A stretch of 64,000 bases of DNA, taken from assembly GCF_028553725.1 (NCBI RefSeq), contig NZ_CP067128.1, positions 13,024-77,023 on the forward strand, in the 5' to 3' direction. Position numbers and translations under genes: made by a program. Position 1 is the first letter of the stretch. The number at the start of each line of letters is the position of its first letter. Positions 26,216-35,470 of this stretch are shown here, one piece after another. The notes under the pieces were generated by a model. That model saw only the letters and a program-made list of their open reading frames with translations, ran no database searches and was not told where the DNA came from. Source of the DNA: Paracoccus alcaliphilus (GTDB lineage Bacteria; Pseudomonadota; Alphaproteobacteria; Rhodobacterales; Rhodobacteraceae).

Positions 26216-27184
26216 TTACTTGCCGGACCAGGTTGCGCCGGCCGGATCGTCGGTCGCGGTGACACGATACAGGCTGGCCTCGCCTGTCATGGCGGGTTCC
26301 AGCGCGTAAGCCTCGCCCGGATTGATCAGGCAGGTGTCGCCGGGATTCAGGACAGTCTCATACCCCTGCACGCTCAGCTTCCAATACCCGCGCATCGGCA
26401 TCAGCACGGTGTGGCGGTCTGGGGTGACCATGGCTGCCGGAATCGACCCGCGGGTCAGGAAATCGACCTCGAAGCCGGGGCGATCCTTCAGCAGACCGTT
26501 CGGCCCGATGACCTTGGCGGGCGCCTTAGCCGCCAGCGCCATGAGGTCCCAATAACGGGCGACGTAATCGCGCACGACATCCTGAACCGGAACCTCGGGA
26601 TAGGCCTTCAGCTGCTCGTCCGTCAGCACCGGCATGGGCGAGACGCCATGTGGCAAGCTCTGGCCCCTCTTGCTGTCATAGAGCTTGCCGTTCTCGCCAA
26701 GGATCAGGCCATGGGCGCGGGCTTCCTCGATGACCTGCGGCGCCCAGGTCACGCCGCCCCCGGCATCGTCGCCGCCCAGGATTGCCATGATCATGCCGTA
26801 ATCAGTGCCGATGTTCTCGAACCCGCGGAAAATGCCGGTCGGGATGTTGAAGATATCTCCCTCTTCCGCCACGAATTCGCCTGCGGTGCCATAACGGCCC
26901 CAGAAGAACCGCCAGCGGCCCTTCAGGACAAAGAAGACCTCGGCCGTGGTGTGTGAGTGCAGCGAGTTGCGGCAGTTCGGCGGCTGACCCGCCGCGCCGA
27001 TGTTGAAGCCCGGCGTGTCACGGATATGGACATGCTGATCAGGGCTTTCGGACACGCCGCCGCCGATGATCGTAAAGTTTTCCTTGCGGTCCGAGCCCGG
27101 CGTATGGGCGTCGATGAAGGCGGTCTTGCAAGGCTTCAGTTCGCCATAGCGGACGATCCGCTGGTCGATGGTGGTCATGGACAT
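26216..27184 (-). CDS. Two-domain cupin protein (dioxygenase- or isomerase-like)
   Basis: A 322-residue protein. The first cupin domain carries possible metal ligands in NSLHSHTTAEVFFVLKG and FNIPTGIFRGFEN. The second follows after residue 220 with TPDRHTVLMPMRGYW and LNPGDTCLINPGEAYAL. This two-domain plan occurs in gentisate-type dioxygenases and in metal-dependent isomerases. The second domain has few histidines, so probably only the first binds metal. AAAGGA precedes the start at 27184. It lies in the middle of the leftward catabolic operon. I cannot decide between oxidative ring or chain cleavage and isomerisation. Confidence 0.75.
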   Translation of the reverse strand: MSMTTIDQRIVRYGELKPCKTAFIDAHTPGSDRKENFTIIGGGVSESPDQHVHIRDTPGFNIGAAGQPPNCRNSLHSHTTAEVFFVLKGRWRFFWGRYGTAGEFVAEEGDIFNIPTGIFRGFENIGTDYGMIMAILGGDDAGGGVTWAPQVIEEARAHGLILGENGKLYDSKRGQSLPHGVSPMPVLTDEQLKAYPEVPVQDVVRDYVARYWDLMALAAKAPAKVIGPNGLLKDRPGFEVDFLTRGSIPAAMVTPDRHTVLMPMRGYWKLSVQGYETVLNPGDTCLINPGEAYALEPAMTGEASLYRVTATDDPAGATWSGK

Positions 27185-27217
27185 GTTCCTTTGAGAATGG
27201 GTCAGTCAGGCAGCCGG

Positions 27218-27334
27218 TCAGGATCCGATGCCGGGCGGACGCAGATTCAGGCGCCGTGCGCGCAGGCCGGCGCGGTGCGCGTGGAACCGCCGAGCCGCCT
27301 CGCCATCCGTCAACTTCATGAAGGGCGCTGCCAT
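27218..27334 (-). CDS. Small arginine-rich protein of 38 residues, coupled to the SnoaL gene
   Basis: An ATG at 27334-27332 shares bases with the TGA of the upstream SnoaL-like gene (TGATG), an arrangement typical of translational coupling. The frame runs 38 codons (MAAPFMKLTDGEAARRFHAH...) to TGA at 27218 and ends in LRPPGIGS. It is very basic, with nine arginines, and fills most of the otherwise empty 149-bp gap before the cupin gene. I do not recognise it. It could be a genuine small protein or the relic of a longer reading frame. Confidence 0.4.
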   Translation of the reverse strand: MAAPFMKLTDGEAARRFHAHRAGLRARRLNLRPPGIGS

Positions 27335-28323
27335 CACTTCTGGCCGGTATGCAGCAAGATCTGTTTCCAGACCGAGGTTTCATCAAACAGAGTATACTCG
27401 CGGCGGATTTTAGGCTCATCTGCCACCAACGCGCCAAATTCGACATGGCTGATACCAAGCACATAAACTTCGGCCCCGGTCGGGGCGCCGAATACACCCC
27501 AACCGTCATGGGTGCCGTGCAGACTCCACCGCAGGGCGGACCGCGGCGGCATCGCCGGATCGTCGCGGCCGATCTGATGGTGGATGGTAAAGGCGGCGTT
27601 CGGGAACGAGGCGCGCAGCCCCATCCAGAACCGGTCCACCGCACCGAAGGAGTGGCCCGTCACGCCGCCGGGATATTCGGTTTGCACGGCGCGGTCATAT
27701 TCCTGTTCGATCACCGCCATGTCGGCGCCCATGATCCGGGTCAGGATGTCAGCGTGGCGCTGGCCCCAGGGATTGTCATTGCCGCGCCCGGTATACGGCC
27801 CTGGCCGGTCGGTCCCCGGGGTCAACGGCTTGACGCAGGTGTCGGGTCCGCCTTCGCGAATGATCAGGTCGGCAGCATAGTTCTTGGGGTCCCAGCCCAT
27901 CTGGCGCACGATCGCGCCCTGATCGCGGATCAGCCATTCATCGTTGATCTGATTGTCGATCGCATGGCAGTCAGCCAGGATCCGATAGCGCAGCTTGGTG
28001 CCGCTGGCCGGACCATAGACCCCGTCGCCCAGATGCGTCGCGGTCGAGATGATGCGATGCGAGCTGAGCATCCCCTCTTCCGGGGTGCCGGACCAGATCA
28101 CATCCTCCCCCAGCAACTCCCGGTCGGGAAACTCGGCCAGCGTCGCCATGGTCGCGCCAATGACTTTCCGGTTGCCCAGCACGACCGAAGCGGGCGAGCG
28201 GACGACGATCTCGTTGCTGTAGTAACGATGCAGCGTGTCAATGCCGCGATCTTCCCATATCTCCTTGGTGATCCCGATGATGTAATCGGGAAAATCACGA
28301 AACTTGGTATCAAAGCCCTTCAT
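27334..28323 (-). CDS. SnoaL/NTF2-like protein, two-domain
   Basis: A 329-residue protein made of two SnoaL-type alpha+beta cone domains, about residues 1-170 and 180-329. Typical phrases are LHRYYSNEIVVRSPASVVLG, ILADCHAIDNQINDEWLIRD and VDRFWMGLRASFPNAAF. Such folds act as cyclases, isomerases, dehydratases or epoxide hydrolases on polar small molecules in the cytoplasm. Its start overlaps the LacI gene's stop by 14 bp. It is one of four proteins of this fold in the cluster, which is unusual. The reaction is unknown. Confidence 0.78.
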   Translation of the reverse strand: MKGFDTKFRDFPDYIIGITKEIWEDRGIDTLHRYYSNEIVVRSPASVVLGNRKVIGATMATLAEFPDRELLGEDVIWSGTPEEGMLSSHRIISTATHLGDGVYGPASGTKLRYRILADCHAIDNQINDEWLIRDQGAIVRQMGWDPKNYAADLIIREGGPDTCVKPLTPGTDRPGPYTGRGNDNPWGQRHADILTRIMGADMAVIEQEYDRAVQTEYPGGVTGHSFGAVDRFWMGLRASFPNAAFTIHHQIGRDDPAMPPRSALRWSLHGTHDGWGVFGAPTGAEVYVLGISHVEFGALVADEPKIRREYTLFDETSVWKQILLHTGQK

Positions 28324-29359
28324 GTCCTATCCTTTCAGGGGTCCAGCCTTCGGGAATGCGGGTCGATTTGCGCAGGATCAGCGGGCCATCGATCTGAATA
28401 TTCCGGGGCATGGGGGGATCTTGTGATTCAATCATCTCGATCAGCGCGGCGACGGTCTCGGCCACCATCAGGTTGGCGCGCTGGCGGATCGTAGTCAGGC
28501 CATAGGCCAGCCACGCGGCGGGGGGCACATCGTCATAGCCTATGACCGACACGTCATGCGGGACCGACAGCCCCAGTTCGAAACGCAGCACATCCATCAC
28601 CGCGAAGGCCATGTGATCATTGGCCACGAAGACGGCATCGGGGCGCTGCGCCGGGGCATGCTCGAACATGCGACGGGCGGCGTCGCGAGCGCGGTCGGCA
28701 TTGAAATCACCAACCTCGCGGGCAAACAGGCTTTGCCCCGCCTCAGCCAGTCCGGCGCGGAACCCGGCCTCCCGGTCACGCTGGGTCGAGGCGCCTTCCC
28801 AGCCCGCGATATAACCCAAGCGGTGATGGCCGCCTGCGACCAACAGACGGGCCGCCTTGCGCCCCCCTGCATGGTTGTCCGAGGTGACCGAGGTCACACC
28901 CTCCCCCGATTGCGAACGGTTGAACAGCACCGCCGGAACGCCGGCCTGCTGACAGCGCGTGGCGATATCGGATGACAGCGCGACCGAGGCCAGGATGATG
29001 CCATCGACTTGGTAGTCGAGGATTTCCTCCATCACGTCGTCGATATTCCCAGTGGTCTGCGAGGCCATGAAGATCAGCACGTGATAGCCGCGTTCCTGCA
29101 GGCTGTTCGACAGCTTCTCGACCACCTCGGGGTAGAAGTAGTTCTCCAGGTAGGCGACGACCAGTCCGATGATCCGCGAGCGGCCCGATACCATCGCGCG
29201 CGCAAGAATATTCGGCCGATAGCCCAGTTCCTTGGCGGCCTTGCGTACCTTCTCGGCAGTCTTCTTGCTGACCGATGCACCGGGCGTGAAGACACGGCTG
29301 ACGGCCGACTGGCTGACGCCCGCCCGTTCCGCAACCTGTATGGATGTGACCTTTTCCAC
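28310..29359 (-). CDS. LacI-family repressor of the SnoaL/ABC cluster
   Basis: I place the start at the GTG at 29359 (VEKVTSIQVAERAG), which directly begins the family helix-turn-helix TSIQVAERAGVSQSAVSRVF with hinge LGYRPN; the longer frame adds nonsense. The 349-residue protein has the full effector domain (SRIIGLVVAYLENYFYPEVV, VSVIGYDDVPPAAWL). It lies inside the operon it probably controls. Two LacI-type palindromes with central CG at 37807-37826 and 37863-37878 are its likely operators. The inducer is probably the transported compound or a derivative. Confidence 0.9.
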   Translation of the reverse strand: MEKVTSIQVAERAGVSQSAVSRVFTPGASVSKKTAEKVRKAAKELGYRPNILARAMVSGRSRIIGLVVAYLENYFYPEVVEKLSNSLQERGYHVLIFMASQTTGNIDDVMEEILDYQVDGIILASVALSSDIATRCQQAGVPAVLFNRSQSGEGVTSVTSDNHAGGRKAARLLVAGGHHRLGYIAGWEGASTQRDREAGFRAGLAEAGQSLFAREVGDFNADRARDAARRMFEHAPAQRPDAVFVANDHMAFAVMDVLRFELGLSVPHDVSVIGYDDVPPAAWLAYGLTTIRQRANLMVAETVAALIEMIESQDPPMPRNIQIDGPLILRKSTRIPEGWTPERIGHEGL

Positions 29360-29361
29360 AA

Positions 29362-30126
29362 TCAGTCCGCCGTCCAGCCACCATCGATCAGCATCGACGA
29401 CCCAGTGACCATGGCCGATGCATCCGAGGCCAAGTACAGAACCGCGCCCATGATGTCCTCGACCTCGCCGACGCGCGGCAGCTTGATCTTTTCCATGATC
29501 CACACGGCGCGTTCGGGATTATCGAAGGTCGATTGGGTCAGCGGCGTGCGAATGAAGGTCGGGCAGATCGTGTTGATCCGGATATCGGCCTTGCCCCATT
29601 CCAGCGCCATCGCCTTGACCATGCCTTCAAGTCCGTGCTTGCTGGCGCAATAGAGCGCCCGGTCGATCCCGCCCACGTGCCCCATCTGGCTGGAGATATG
29701 CATGATTGAGCCTTTGCGCCCCGCCGCCTTCATCGCACGGGCCGCGCCCGCCGACAGGAAGTAGGCCGAGCGCAGATTGACGCCGATCACCGTGTCGAAA
29801 TCCTCGGGGGTGGTGTCCAGCGCAGGGCCGTGCCGCGCCAGCCCGGCTGAGTTTACGACGATGTCGAACGGCTCGCCGGACAGCAACGCGTCCAGCGCAG
29901 TCAGGTCGTTCTGGTCCAGAACCTGCGCCTGTGCCGACCAGCCGCGTTCGATCAACCCGGCGACCGTCTCATCCAAGCGCCCTGCCCCCCGTGCCGCGCA
30001 TACGACATGCGCGCCCGCGCTGGCCAAGGCCACCGCGCAGCCCTGACCGATGCCGGACGAAGCGCCGGTCACCAGCGCGCGCCGGCCGGTCAGATCGAAG
30101 GACGGGGGACGGGGAAGTTCGCTCAT
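29362..30126 (-). CDS. Short-chain dehydrogenase/reductase
   Basis: A classical SDR of 254 residues. The NAD(P) motif TGASSGIG lies at 20-27, NSAG near 92, and the catalytic set is Ser145/146 in HISSQMGH, Tyr159 and Lys163 in YCASKHG. ICPTFIRTPL follows as usual. The residue after the second beta strand (CAARGAGRL) does not clearly fix NAD or NADP. It touches the SnoaL gene upstream (shared base at 30126) and the LacI gene downstream. A secondary-alcohol oxidation in the pathway is the natural reading. Confidence 0.9.
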   Translation of the reverse strand: MSELPRPPSFDLTGRRALVTGASSGIGQGCAVALASAGAHVVCAARGAGRLDETVAGLIERGWSAQAQVLDQNDLTALDALLSGEPFDIVVNSAGLARHGPALDTTPEDFDTVIGVNLRSAYFLSAGAARAMKAAGRKGSIMHISSQMGHVGGIDRALYCASKHGLEGMVKAMALEWGKADIRINTICPTFIRTPLTQSTFDNPERAVWIMEKIKLPRVGEVEDIMGAVLYLASDASAMVTGSSMLIDGGWTAD

Positions 30127-31193
30127 CAGTTCATACCATCCGGGATCGAGATACGTCCGATATTGCGGGCCTTGTTGAATTCGCGTAGCCGCGCGAAGAC
30201 ATCCACCCCCAACTGCCGATAAGCATCCAGAAGATCGACCAGAACCCAGTTCTCCCGGATCTTGCCGTTTTCCAACCGCCAGAAGTCAAGACTGCGCATG
30301 GTGATGCGCTTGCCCGTCGGGGCGATGCCCAGCCAGCCGTCATGGGTGACGGTTTGGATCATGTTTGGCCAGCCGGTGACGGCGGCGTAATCGCCATCGC
30401 CAAAGAAATGGTAAGTGATCTCGTCCAGATACTGCCCGCGATCGGGCATCCCGCTTAGGAAGGGGATCTGGTGCCAGTTGCGGAACCCGGCGATGCCGCG
30501 CCCGGTGCCGATGCCACTGGGACCGTACCAGTTCATTCGCGGATGCCAGAAACGATCCATCTCCATCACTTCGGGGCCGCCCTCTTTGGGGTGCTTCTTC
30601 AGATGCTCTAGCATGTCCACGATATGCTGGCGCGTCGCCAGCGAGCGTGCTTCGTCATGCGGGCCGGGCACGAAACCGTCCTGCGTGGCCGGACCGGGGA
30701 CATGGAATTCCAGTCCAAGGCTCGGGGCCATCGGCCAGGCGCTGGCCTGGACCATCACCTCGGGGATGTCCCAAAGGGCCTGGAATTCGACAATCTTGCT
30801 GTTCTCGATGCGGAAAAATTCGTGGAACCGCATCACCGCCTGATGGCCGGTCGGTGGGATGTCCAGCCAGGGGCCGGTGAAGACGCCGGTGTAGTAACCG
30901 CCGCAGCCGACCCAGTCGGCACCGAATTCGTCGGTGCCCGCCATGACGATATAGTCTCGACGTTCCAAATCCGGCCATGCGTCCAGAAGATCGCGATAGG
31001 CGGTGTCGTAGAAAGCTTCCGAACCGGCGCTGTCCCCGAACGGATGGCACAGGCGGAACAGCGCATCGGGGGCCGACACATCGGCCAGCGCCTTGCGGAC
31101 GACAGCCTCGTCGAAATCATACATGGCCGCGCGCAGGGTCCCGATCAGCGCCTTATTCTGGCTATGCTTGTCCATCGTACTGTGATCTTTCAT
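30126..31193 (-). CDS. SnoaL/NTF2-like protein, two-domain
   Basis: The start at 31193 (MKDHSTMDKHSQ) lies 7 bp after the dehydrogenase stop; MDKHSQ at 31175 is an alternative. The 355-residue protein has two SnoaL-type domains. The first contains LRAAMYDFDEAVVRKALADV and PTGHQAVMRFHEFFRIENSKIV; the second contains FWHPRMNWYGPSGIGTGRGI and APTGKRITMRSLDFWRLENG. The phrase G(I/L)xPTGxRhxhRxhDFWRhxNGKI recurs in the SnoaL proteins of this cluster, so they are paralogues. The enzymatic role is unknown. Confidence 0.8.
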   Translation of the reverse strand: MKDHSTMDKHSQNKALIGTLRAAMYDFDEAVVRKALADVSAPDALFRLCHPFGDSAGSEAFYDTAYRDLLDAWPDLERRDYIVMAGTDEFGADWVGCGGYYTGVFTGPWLDIPPTGHQAVMRFHEFFRIENSKIVEFQALWDIPEVMVQASAWPMAPSLGLEFHVPGPATQDGFVPGPHDEARSLATRQHIVDMLEHLKKHPKEGGPEVMEMDRFWHPRMNWYGPSGIGTGRGIAGFRNWHQIPFLSGMPDRGQYLDEITYHFFGDGDYAAVTGWPNMIQTVTHDGWLGIAPTGKRITMRSLDFWRLENGKIRENWVLVDLLDAYRQLGVDVFARLREFNKARNIGRISIPDGMN

Positions 31194-31200
31194 TGCGTCA

Positions 31201-32532
31201 CTACTCGGCTGCTTCGCGATAGGGCGCGGCTTCGCCATACGGGACATTGACGCCGCCATAGCGGCGGACGCGGATGTTGCATTGTTCGGCGTGGCCGACA
31301 AAGCCCTCCAGCATGCACAGGCGCGATCCGTATTCGCCGATCATTGCCGCTGCCGCGTCAGTGGTCACTTTCTGATAGCTGTGTGTTTTCAAAAACTTGC
31401 CGACCCACAACCCGCCGGTATAGCGGCCCGCCTTCTTGGTCGGCAGCGTGTGGTTGGTGCCGATCACCTTGTCCCCATTGGCCACATTCGTGCGCGCGCC
31501 AAGGAACAGCGCACCATAGCTAGTCATCTTCTCAAGGAACCAGTCGTCGCGGCCCGTCATCACCTGCACATGCTCGCTGGCGATGTCATTGGCGACCTCC
31601 AGCATCTCGTCATAGCTGTCGCAGACGATCACCTCGCCATATTCCTCCCAACTGACGCGGGCGGTGGCGGCGGTCGGCAGGATCTGCAGGATGCGATCAA
31701 TCTCGGACAGGGTGGCCGTGGCCAGAGCGTGCGAATTGGTCACCAGGACCGCGGGCGAGTTGTAGCCATGCTCGGCCTGTCCCAGAAGGTCTGTCGCGCA
31801 CAGTTCGGCATCGGCGGCGGTTTCGTCGGCGATGACCATGGTCTCGGTCGGGCCGGCGAACAGGTCGATGCCGACGCGACCGAATAGCTGACGCTTGGCC
31901 TCGGCGACGAAGGCATTACCGGGGCCGACCAGCATATGCACCGGCTCGATCGTTTCGGTGCCGATGGCCATGGCACCGATCGCCTGAATGCCGCCCATGA
32001 CATAGATTTCATGCGCGCCACCCAGATGCATCGCGGCGATCACGGCGGCGTTGGGCTTGCCGTTGAAGGGCGGCGTGCAGGCGATTATGCGCGGCACGCC
32101 CGCGACCTTGGCCGTCGCCACCGACATATGGGCCGAGGCGACCATCGGGAACTTGCCACCCGGAACATAGCAGCCGACCGACTGCACGGGGATGTTCTTG
32201 TGGCCCAGGATCACGCCCGGCAGGGTCTCGACCTCGATTTCCAGCATCGAGTCGCGCTGAGCCTGCGCGAATTTCGTCACCTGTTCCTGCGCAAACTTGA
32301 TATCGGCCAGCTCACGCTCACTGAGCGAGGCAATCAGCGCGTCGATCTGGTCCTGGCCGAGGCGAAAGCTGTCGGGGCTGTACTTGTCGAATTTCTCGGA
32401 CAGCTCACGCACGGCGGCATCGCCCCGCGCCTCGATGTCCTTCAAGGTCGCTTCGACGACGGCGCGGGTCTTGGCGTCATCTTCTGCCCGGTCGGCCTCG
32501 GGCTTGCCGCGTTTCAGATATTCAACGGTCAT
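31201..32532 (-). CDS. HpsN/HisD-family dehydrogenase (sulfopropanediol-dehydrogenase-like)
   Basis: I start at [14 protein letters not shown] (32532), preceded by GAGGACA, giving 443 residues. It is a full HisD-fold enzyme: [57 protein letters not shown] and [17 protein letters not shown]. The last stretch, with KKAGRYTGG in place of the HisD GTAR, and the absence of his genes fit an HpsN-type alcohol-to-acid dehydrogenase. These do two successive NAD-dependent oxidations of a primary alcohol. It is clearly a paralogue of 10664-11977 but sits among SnoaL genes and a sugar-type transporter, so the substrate may be a polyol, not a sulfonate. Confidence 0.78.
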   Translation of the reverse strand: MTVEYLKRGKPEADRAEDDAKTRAVVEATLKDIEARGDAAVRELSEKFDKYSPDSFRLGQDQIDALIASLSERELADIKFAQEQVTKFAQAQRDSMLEIEVETLPGVILGHKNIPVQSVGCYVPGGKFPMVASAHMSVATAKVAGVPRIIACTPPFNGKPNAAVIAAMHLGGAHEIYVMGGIQAIGAMAIGTETIEPVHMLVGPGNAFVAEAKRQLFGRVGIDLFAGPTETMVIADETAADAELCATDLLGQAEHGYNSPAVLVTNSHALATATLSEIDRILQILPTAATARVSWEEYGEVIVCDSYDEMLEVANDIASEHVQVMTGRDDWFLEKMTSYGALFLGARTNVANGDKVIGTNHTLPTKKAGRYTGGLWVGKFLKTHSYQKVTTDAAAAMIGEYGSRLCMLEGFVGHAEQCNIRVRRYGGVNVPYGEAAPYREAAE

Positions 32533-32542
32533 GAACTTGTCC

Positions 32543-33073
32543 TCAGTTCTTGGGACGGGGCGGGGTCTTCTCGCCACGATCAAATGCTTCCCAGCCGTGG
32601 CCGTCAAAAAGGTCGACGCCAAGCTGCGCGGCGACATGGGCGAAATCGACGTTCACCCAGTTGTCGACGATCTTCCCGTCGACGACTTTCCAGAAATCCA
32701 TATAGCGAATCTTGACCCGCTTGCCGGTCGGAGCGATGCCCAGAAAATCGCCGCTATGAGTGGCTTCCTGACGACCGAAAGCCGCGGCCCATTCGCCCAT
32801 GTATAGGCGAGCCTCGTCGATGCAGACCTTATCCGAGAACGCCGCCTGGAACGGGCGCTGCCAGTTGTTCTGGAATTCCTCAATGCCGGTCTTGGTGCCG
32901 CAACCCTGATTGCCGATCCAGCGAAAGCCTTGGGCAAAGAATTCGCCGATATCGGCGATACGGTGGTCGTTCAGACCGTCGACCATCGCCTCGATTACTG
33001 CGCGGGTTTCGTCGGTCTTGCTGAGATCCGTGTCCTTGGTCAGCACGGCTTGTGCGGGGCGAGAGCCTTTCAT
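32543..33073 (-). CDS. SnoaL/NTF2-like protein, single domain
   Basis: A 176-residue protein with one SnoaL-type domain: [20 protein letters not shown], then [20 protein letters not shown] and [20 protein letters not shown]. It ends 10 bp before the dehydrogenase start and is probably coupled to it. GAAAGGAC precedes its ATG at 33073. It corresponds to about half of the longer SnoaL proteins in the cluster, which suggests those arose by duplication and fusion. Function not known beyond the fold. Confidence 0.82.
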   Translation of the reverse strand: MKGSRPAQAVLTKDTDLSKTDETRAVIEAMVDGLNDHRIADIGEFFAQGFRWIGNQGCGTKTGIEEFQNNWQRPFQAAFSDKVCIDEARLYMGEWAAAFGRQEATHSGDFLGIAPTGKRVKIRYMDFWKVVDGKIVDNWVNVDFAHVAAQLGVDLFDGHGWEAFDRGEKTPPRPKN

Positions 33074-33201
33074 GGACTTGTCCTTTCAAATGTCAGAGGA
33101 AGATTTTTGGGGCGGGGTGACCCGGCGGATCAAAAAGTCCCTCGGCATCCGGTTCAGGGCCGGATGGCGCGACAGTGCGCTATGGCGGAAACTTGCGCTC
33201 A

Positions 33202-34356
33202 TCAGCCTTTCACCGCCCCTGCGGTCAGACCGCTGACGATCTGGCGCTGGAACACCATCACAAGGAAGAACAGGGGCGCGGTGATCGACACCGCCGCCGC
33301 GACCGCCACCACTTGGTCGGTGGTCGTCGTCTCGCGGTTGAACATGCCCGCGATGGCCGGAACCATCGTCTGGTTCTGCGCGTCGAGCAGCAGCGAGGTC
33401 ACCAGAAAATCATTATAGCCCAGCAGGAAGCTGAACAGTCCCGTGGTGATGACCCCCGGCCACATGACCGGCATGATCACTCTGCGGAAGGCCTGGAAGT
33501 GGCTGCAGCCATCGACCCGCGCGGCCTCGTCCAGCTCAGCAGGAATGTTCTGGAAGAACGAGCGCAGCATCCAGATGGTGAAGGGCTGGTTGATCGCGAC
33601 CAGCACGGCGATCGTCGCCCATGGCTTGCCGTAGAGGGTCGGCGCGTTCTCACCGAGGATCGGGCGTAGCCACTCGGCCGAGTTGATGAAGACCGGCAGG
33701 TAACCCGCGACCAGCACTGAGTGCGGCAGGGCGCGAAAGATGAGCGCGGCGATCAGGATCCCGAAGGCGAGGTTGGACCCCGACCTCGCCAGCCCGTATC
33801 CGGCCAGCGTGCCCACCGTAAGCGATACCGTCACCACCCCCGCCGTCACGATCAGCGAGTTCTGGAAGTTGTTCGAAAAGCCCCGGTCGATCCAGACGGT
33901 TTTGTAATGCTCGGTCGAGAGGCCGACGACGTCACGCCCAAGCGGCCCCAGGAACGGGTTCAGCACGTCGAGGATCGCGGGCATCACCCCGAAAAAGACG
34001 ATCAGGAAGCCGAGAACCACCACCATCGCACCGATGATCCACCCGGCCCAGACATAGCCTGTCGGCGAATAATTGGCGATCAGGCGCGGCAGCGCACGGG
34101 TCGAGACGCGGGCTGAGGCCCAGATCACCGCAAGGCCAAGCACGATGTCGATGATCGAGATGCCCTTGCCCCCTGCCCGCGTCGCAGGGCCGAAGATCAC
34201 GTCCAACGGATTGCTGGCGAAAGCGTCGACGGGTGACTTGAAGCTCATCACCGTGATCCAGAAGATCGGGAAGGCGGCGACGATGCACCAGACCAGAAGG
34301 AAGGCAGCCGATGCCACTTTCAGGGGCAGCGGTTGGGCCAAGGCGCGCGAGGGCAT
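33202..34356 (-). CDS. MalG-type sugar ABC transporter permease with an extra membrane insert
   Basis: The start at 34356 (MPSRALAQPLPLK) has the strong ribosome site AAAGGAGGTC, and one base separates it from the preceding permease stop. The 384-residue protein is about 100 residues longer than a usual MalG/UgpE permease. The surplus lies near the N-terminus and contains two more hydrophobic segments (IIDIVLGLAVIWA and WIIGAMVVVLGFLIVFFGV) before the normal core. The EAA loop reads ELDEAARVDGCSHFQAFRRV. It forms the membrane channel with the partner at 34358-35380. Confidence 0.9.
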   Translation of the reverse strand: MPSRALAQPLPLKVASAAFLLVWCIVAAFPIFWITVMSFKSPVDAFASNPLDVIFGPATRAGGKGISIIDIVLGLAVIWASARVSTRALPRLIANYSPTGYVWAGWIIGAMVVVLGFLIVFFGVMPAILDVLNPFLGPLGRDVVGLSTEHYKTVWIDRGFSNNFQNSLIVTAGVVTVSLTVGTLAGYGLARSGSNLAFGILIAALIFRALPHSVLVAGYLPVFINSAEWLRPILGENAPTLYGKPWATIAVLVAINQPFTIWMLRSFFQNIPAELDEAARVDGCSHFQAFRRVIMPVMWPGVITTGLFSFLLGYNDFLVTSLLLDAQNQTMVPAIAGMFNRETTTTDQVVAVAAAVSITAPLFFLVMVFQRQIVSGLTAGAVKG

Positions 34357-34357
34357 G

Positions 34358-35380
34358 TCAGTGACCTCCTTTGTGGTCGCGCCATGTGCGGCGCAGCAGC
34401 GGGACAAGCAGCAGAGCGATCCCGATCATGGTCAGCATGGCGCTGGCCGAGGCGCGGCTGATCGAGCGGTTGCCGGCCTGATCGGGGATGAGGAAGTCAT
34501 AGGTCAGCCATTGCAGCGAAATCACGTGTCCCTGACTGGAGAAGCCGATGATCTCTTCGAAGACGCGATAGCTGTCCATCAGATGGATCATCGAGATGAA
34601 CACGATCAGCGGCATCAGATGCGGGATCACGACATAGCGCAGCCGTTGCCAGCGCGAAGCGCCGTCGATCAGCGCGCTTTCCAGCGCGTCGCTGTTGACG
34701 GTTTGCAGCCCGGCGTAGAAGACGATCGCCGCGAAGGGCGCGACGTGCCAAACGCGATAGGTCATCATCAGCAGTTCTAGCGTCCAGGCCTGCGCGAACA
34801 GCGCGACATCACGCTCGATCATGCGTTCGATCAGCTGGGTCAGGATACCATCGCCCCGAAACAGCCAGTTGATCGACAGAGCGCCGATCACCGGCGTGAT
34901 GATGAAAGGCAGCAGCGATACGAAAATGACCGGGCCGCGCAACATCTTGGCGGTGTTGTTCAGGACCAGCGCGATGGTCAGACCAAGACCCAGAACCAGC
35001 GGCAGGGTGAATAGCGTGAAGGTCAGGGTAAAGCGTAGGGCCTTCCAGAAATCGATGGCCTGAAAGGCACGCCAGTCGAGGTTGGAAATCGCGCTCCACG
35101 CGCGCTCGGGTTCCAGCACGTTGCGATAGCTGTCCAGCCCGACAAAGCGCGTCTCTTTGGCGATCGCACCGTTTTCGTCCAGCATCGGGACGGATTTCTG
35201 TTCAGTCACGCAAGTCTGGGTCGGAAATCCCGGCGTGCAGGACTCGACTTCGACCGTCTCATAGACCGGCTGGGTGATATAAAAGCTTTGGGTAAAGACG
35301 CTGATCAGTGGAAGCGCGATGAACAGCAGCATCATCAAGACAGAGGGGCCGACAAAGGCGGCAAAGGTGCGAAAGTTCAT
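34358..35380 (-). CDS. MalF-type sugar ABC transporter permease
   Basis: A 340-residue CUT1-family permease starting MNFRTFAAFVGPSVLMMLLF. A periplasmic insert of about 80 residues follows the first segment (with CTPGFPTQTC, a possible disulfide pair). The remaining segments and an EAA-like loop (ALIDGASRWQRLRYVVIPHL) are typical. It pairs with the MalG-type permease, the binding protein and the ATPase encoded around it. Confidence 0.9.
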   Translation of the reverse strand: MNFRTFAAFVGPSVLMMLLFIALPLISVFTQSFYITQPVYETVEVESCTPGFPTQTCVTEQKSVPMLDENGAIAKETRFVGLDSYRNVLEPERAWSAISNLDWRAFQAIDFWKALRFTLTFTLFTLPLVLGLGLTIALVLNNTAKMLRGPVIFVSLLPFIITPVIGALSINWLFRGDGILTQLIERMIERDVALFAQAWTLELLMMTYRVWHVAPFAAIVFYAGLQTVNSDALESALIDGASRWQRLRYVVIPHLMPLIVFISMIHLMDSYRVFEEIIGFSSQGHVISLQWLTYDFLIPDQAGNRSISRASASAMLTMIGIALLLVPLLRRTWRDHKGGH

Positions 35381-35423
35381 GTCTCTGTCTTTCTCTCGGG
35401 TCCGTTTAGGGGCGCGCGGGCGG

Positions 35424-35450
35424 AAAAAGCGGGGAGGGCAAACCCTCCCC
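35424..35450 (-). terminator. Intrinsic terminator or attenuator between binding-protein and permease genes
   Basis: Read leftwards, an 8-bp stem (GGGGAGGG / CCCTCCCC with loop TTTG, 35450-35431) is followed after two bases by a run of five T (35428-35424). A partial terminator after a binding-protein gene commonly lowers expression of the permeases relative to the abundant binding protein. The same segment could stabilise the 3' end of the binding-protein message. Confidence 0.65.
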
Positions 35451-35470
35451 AGTCCGGCGGGGAGAACGCC

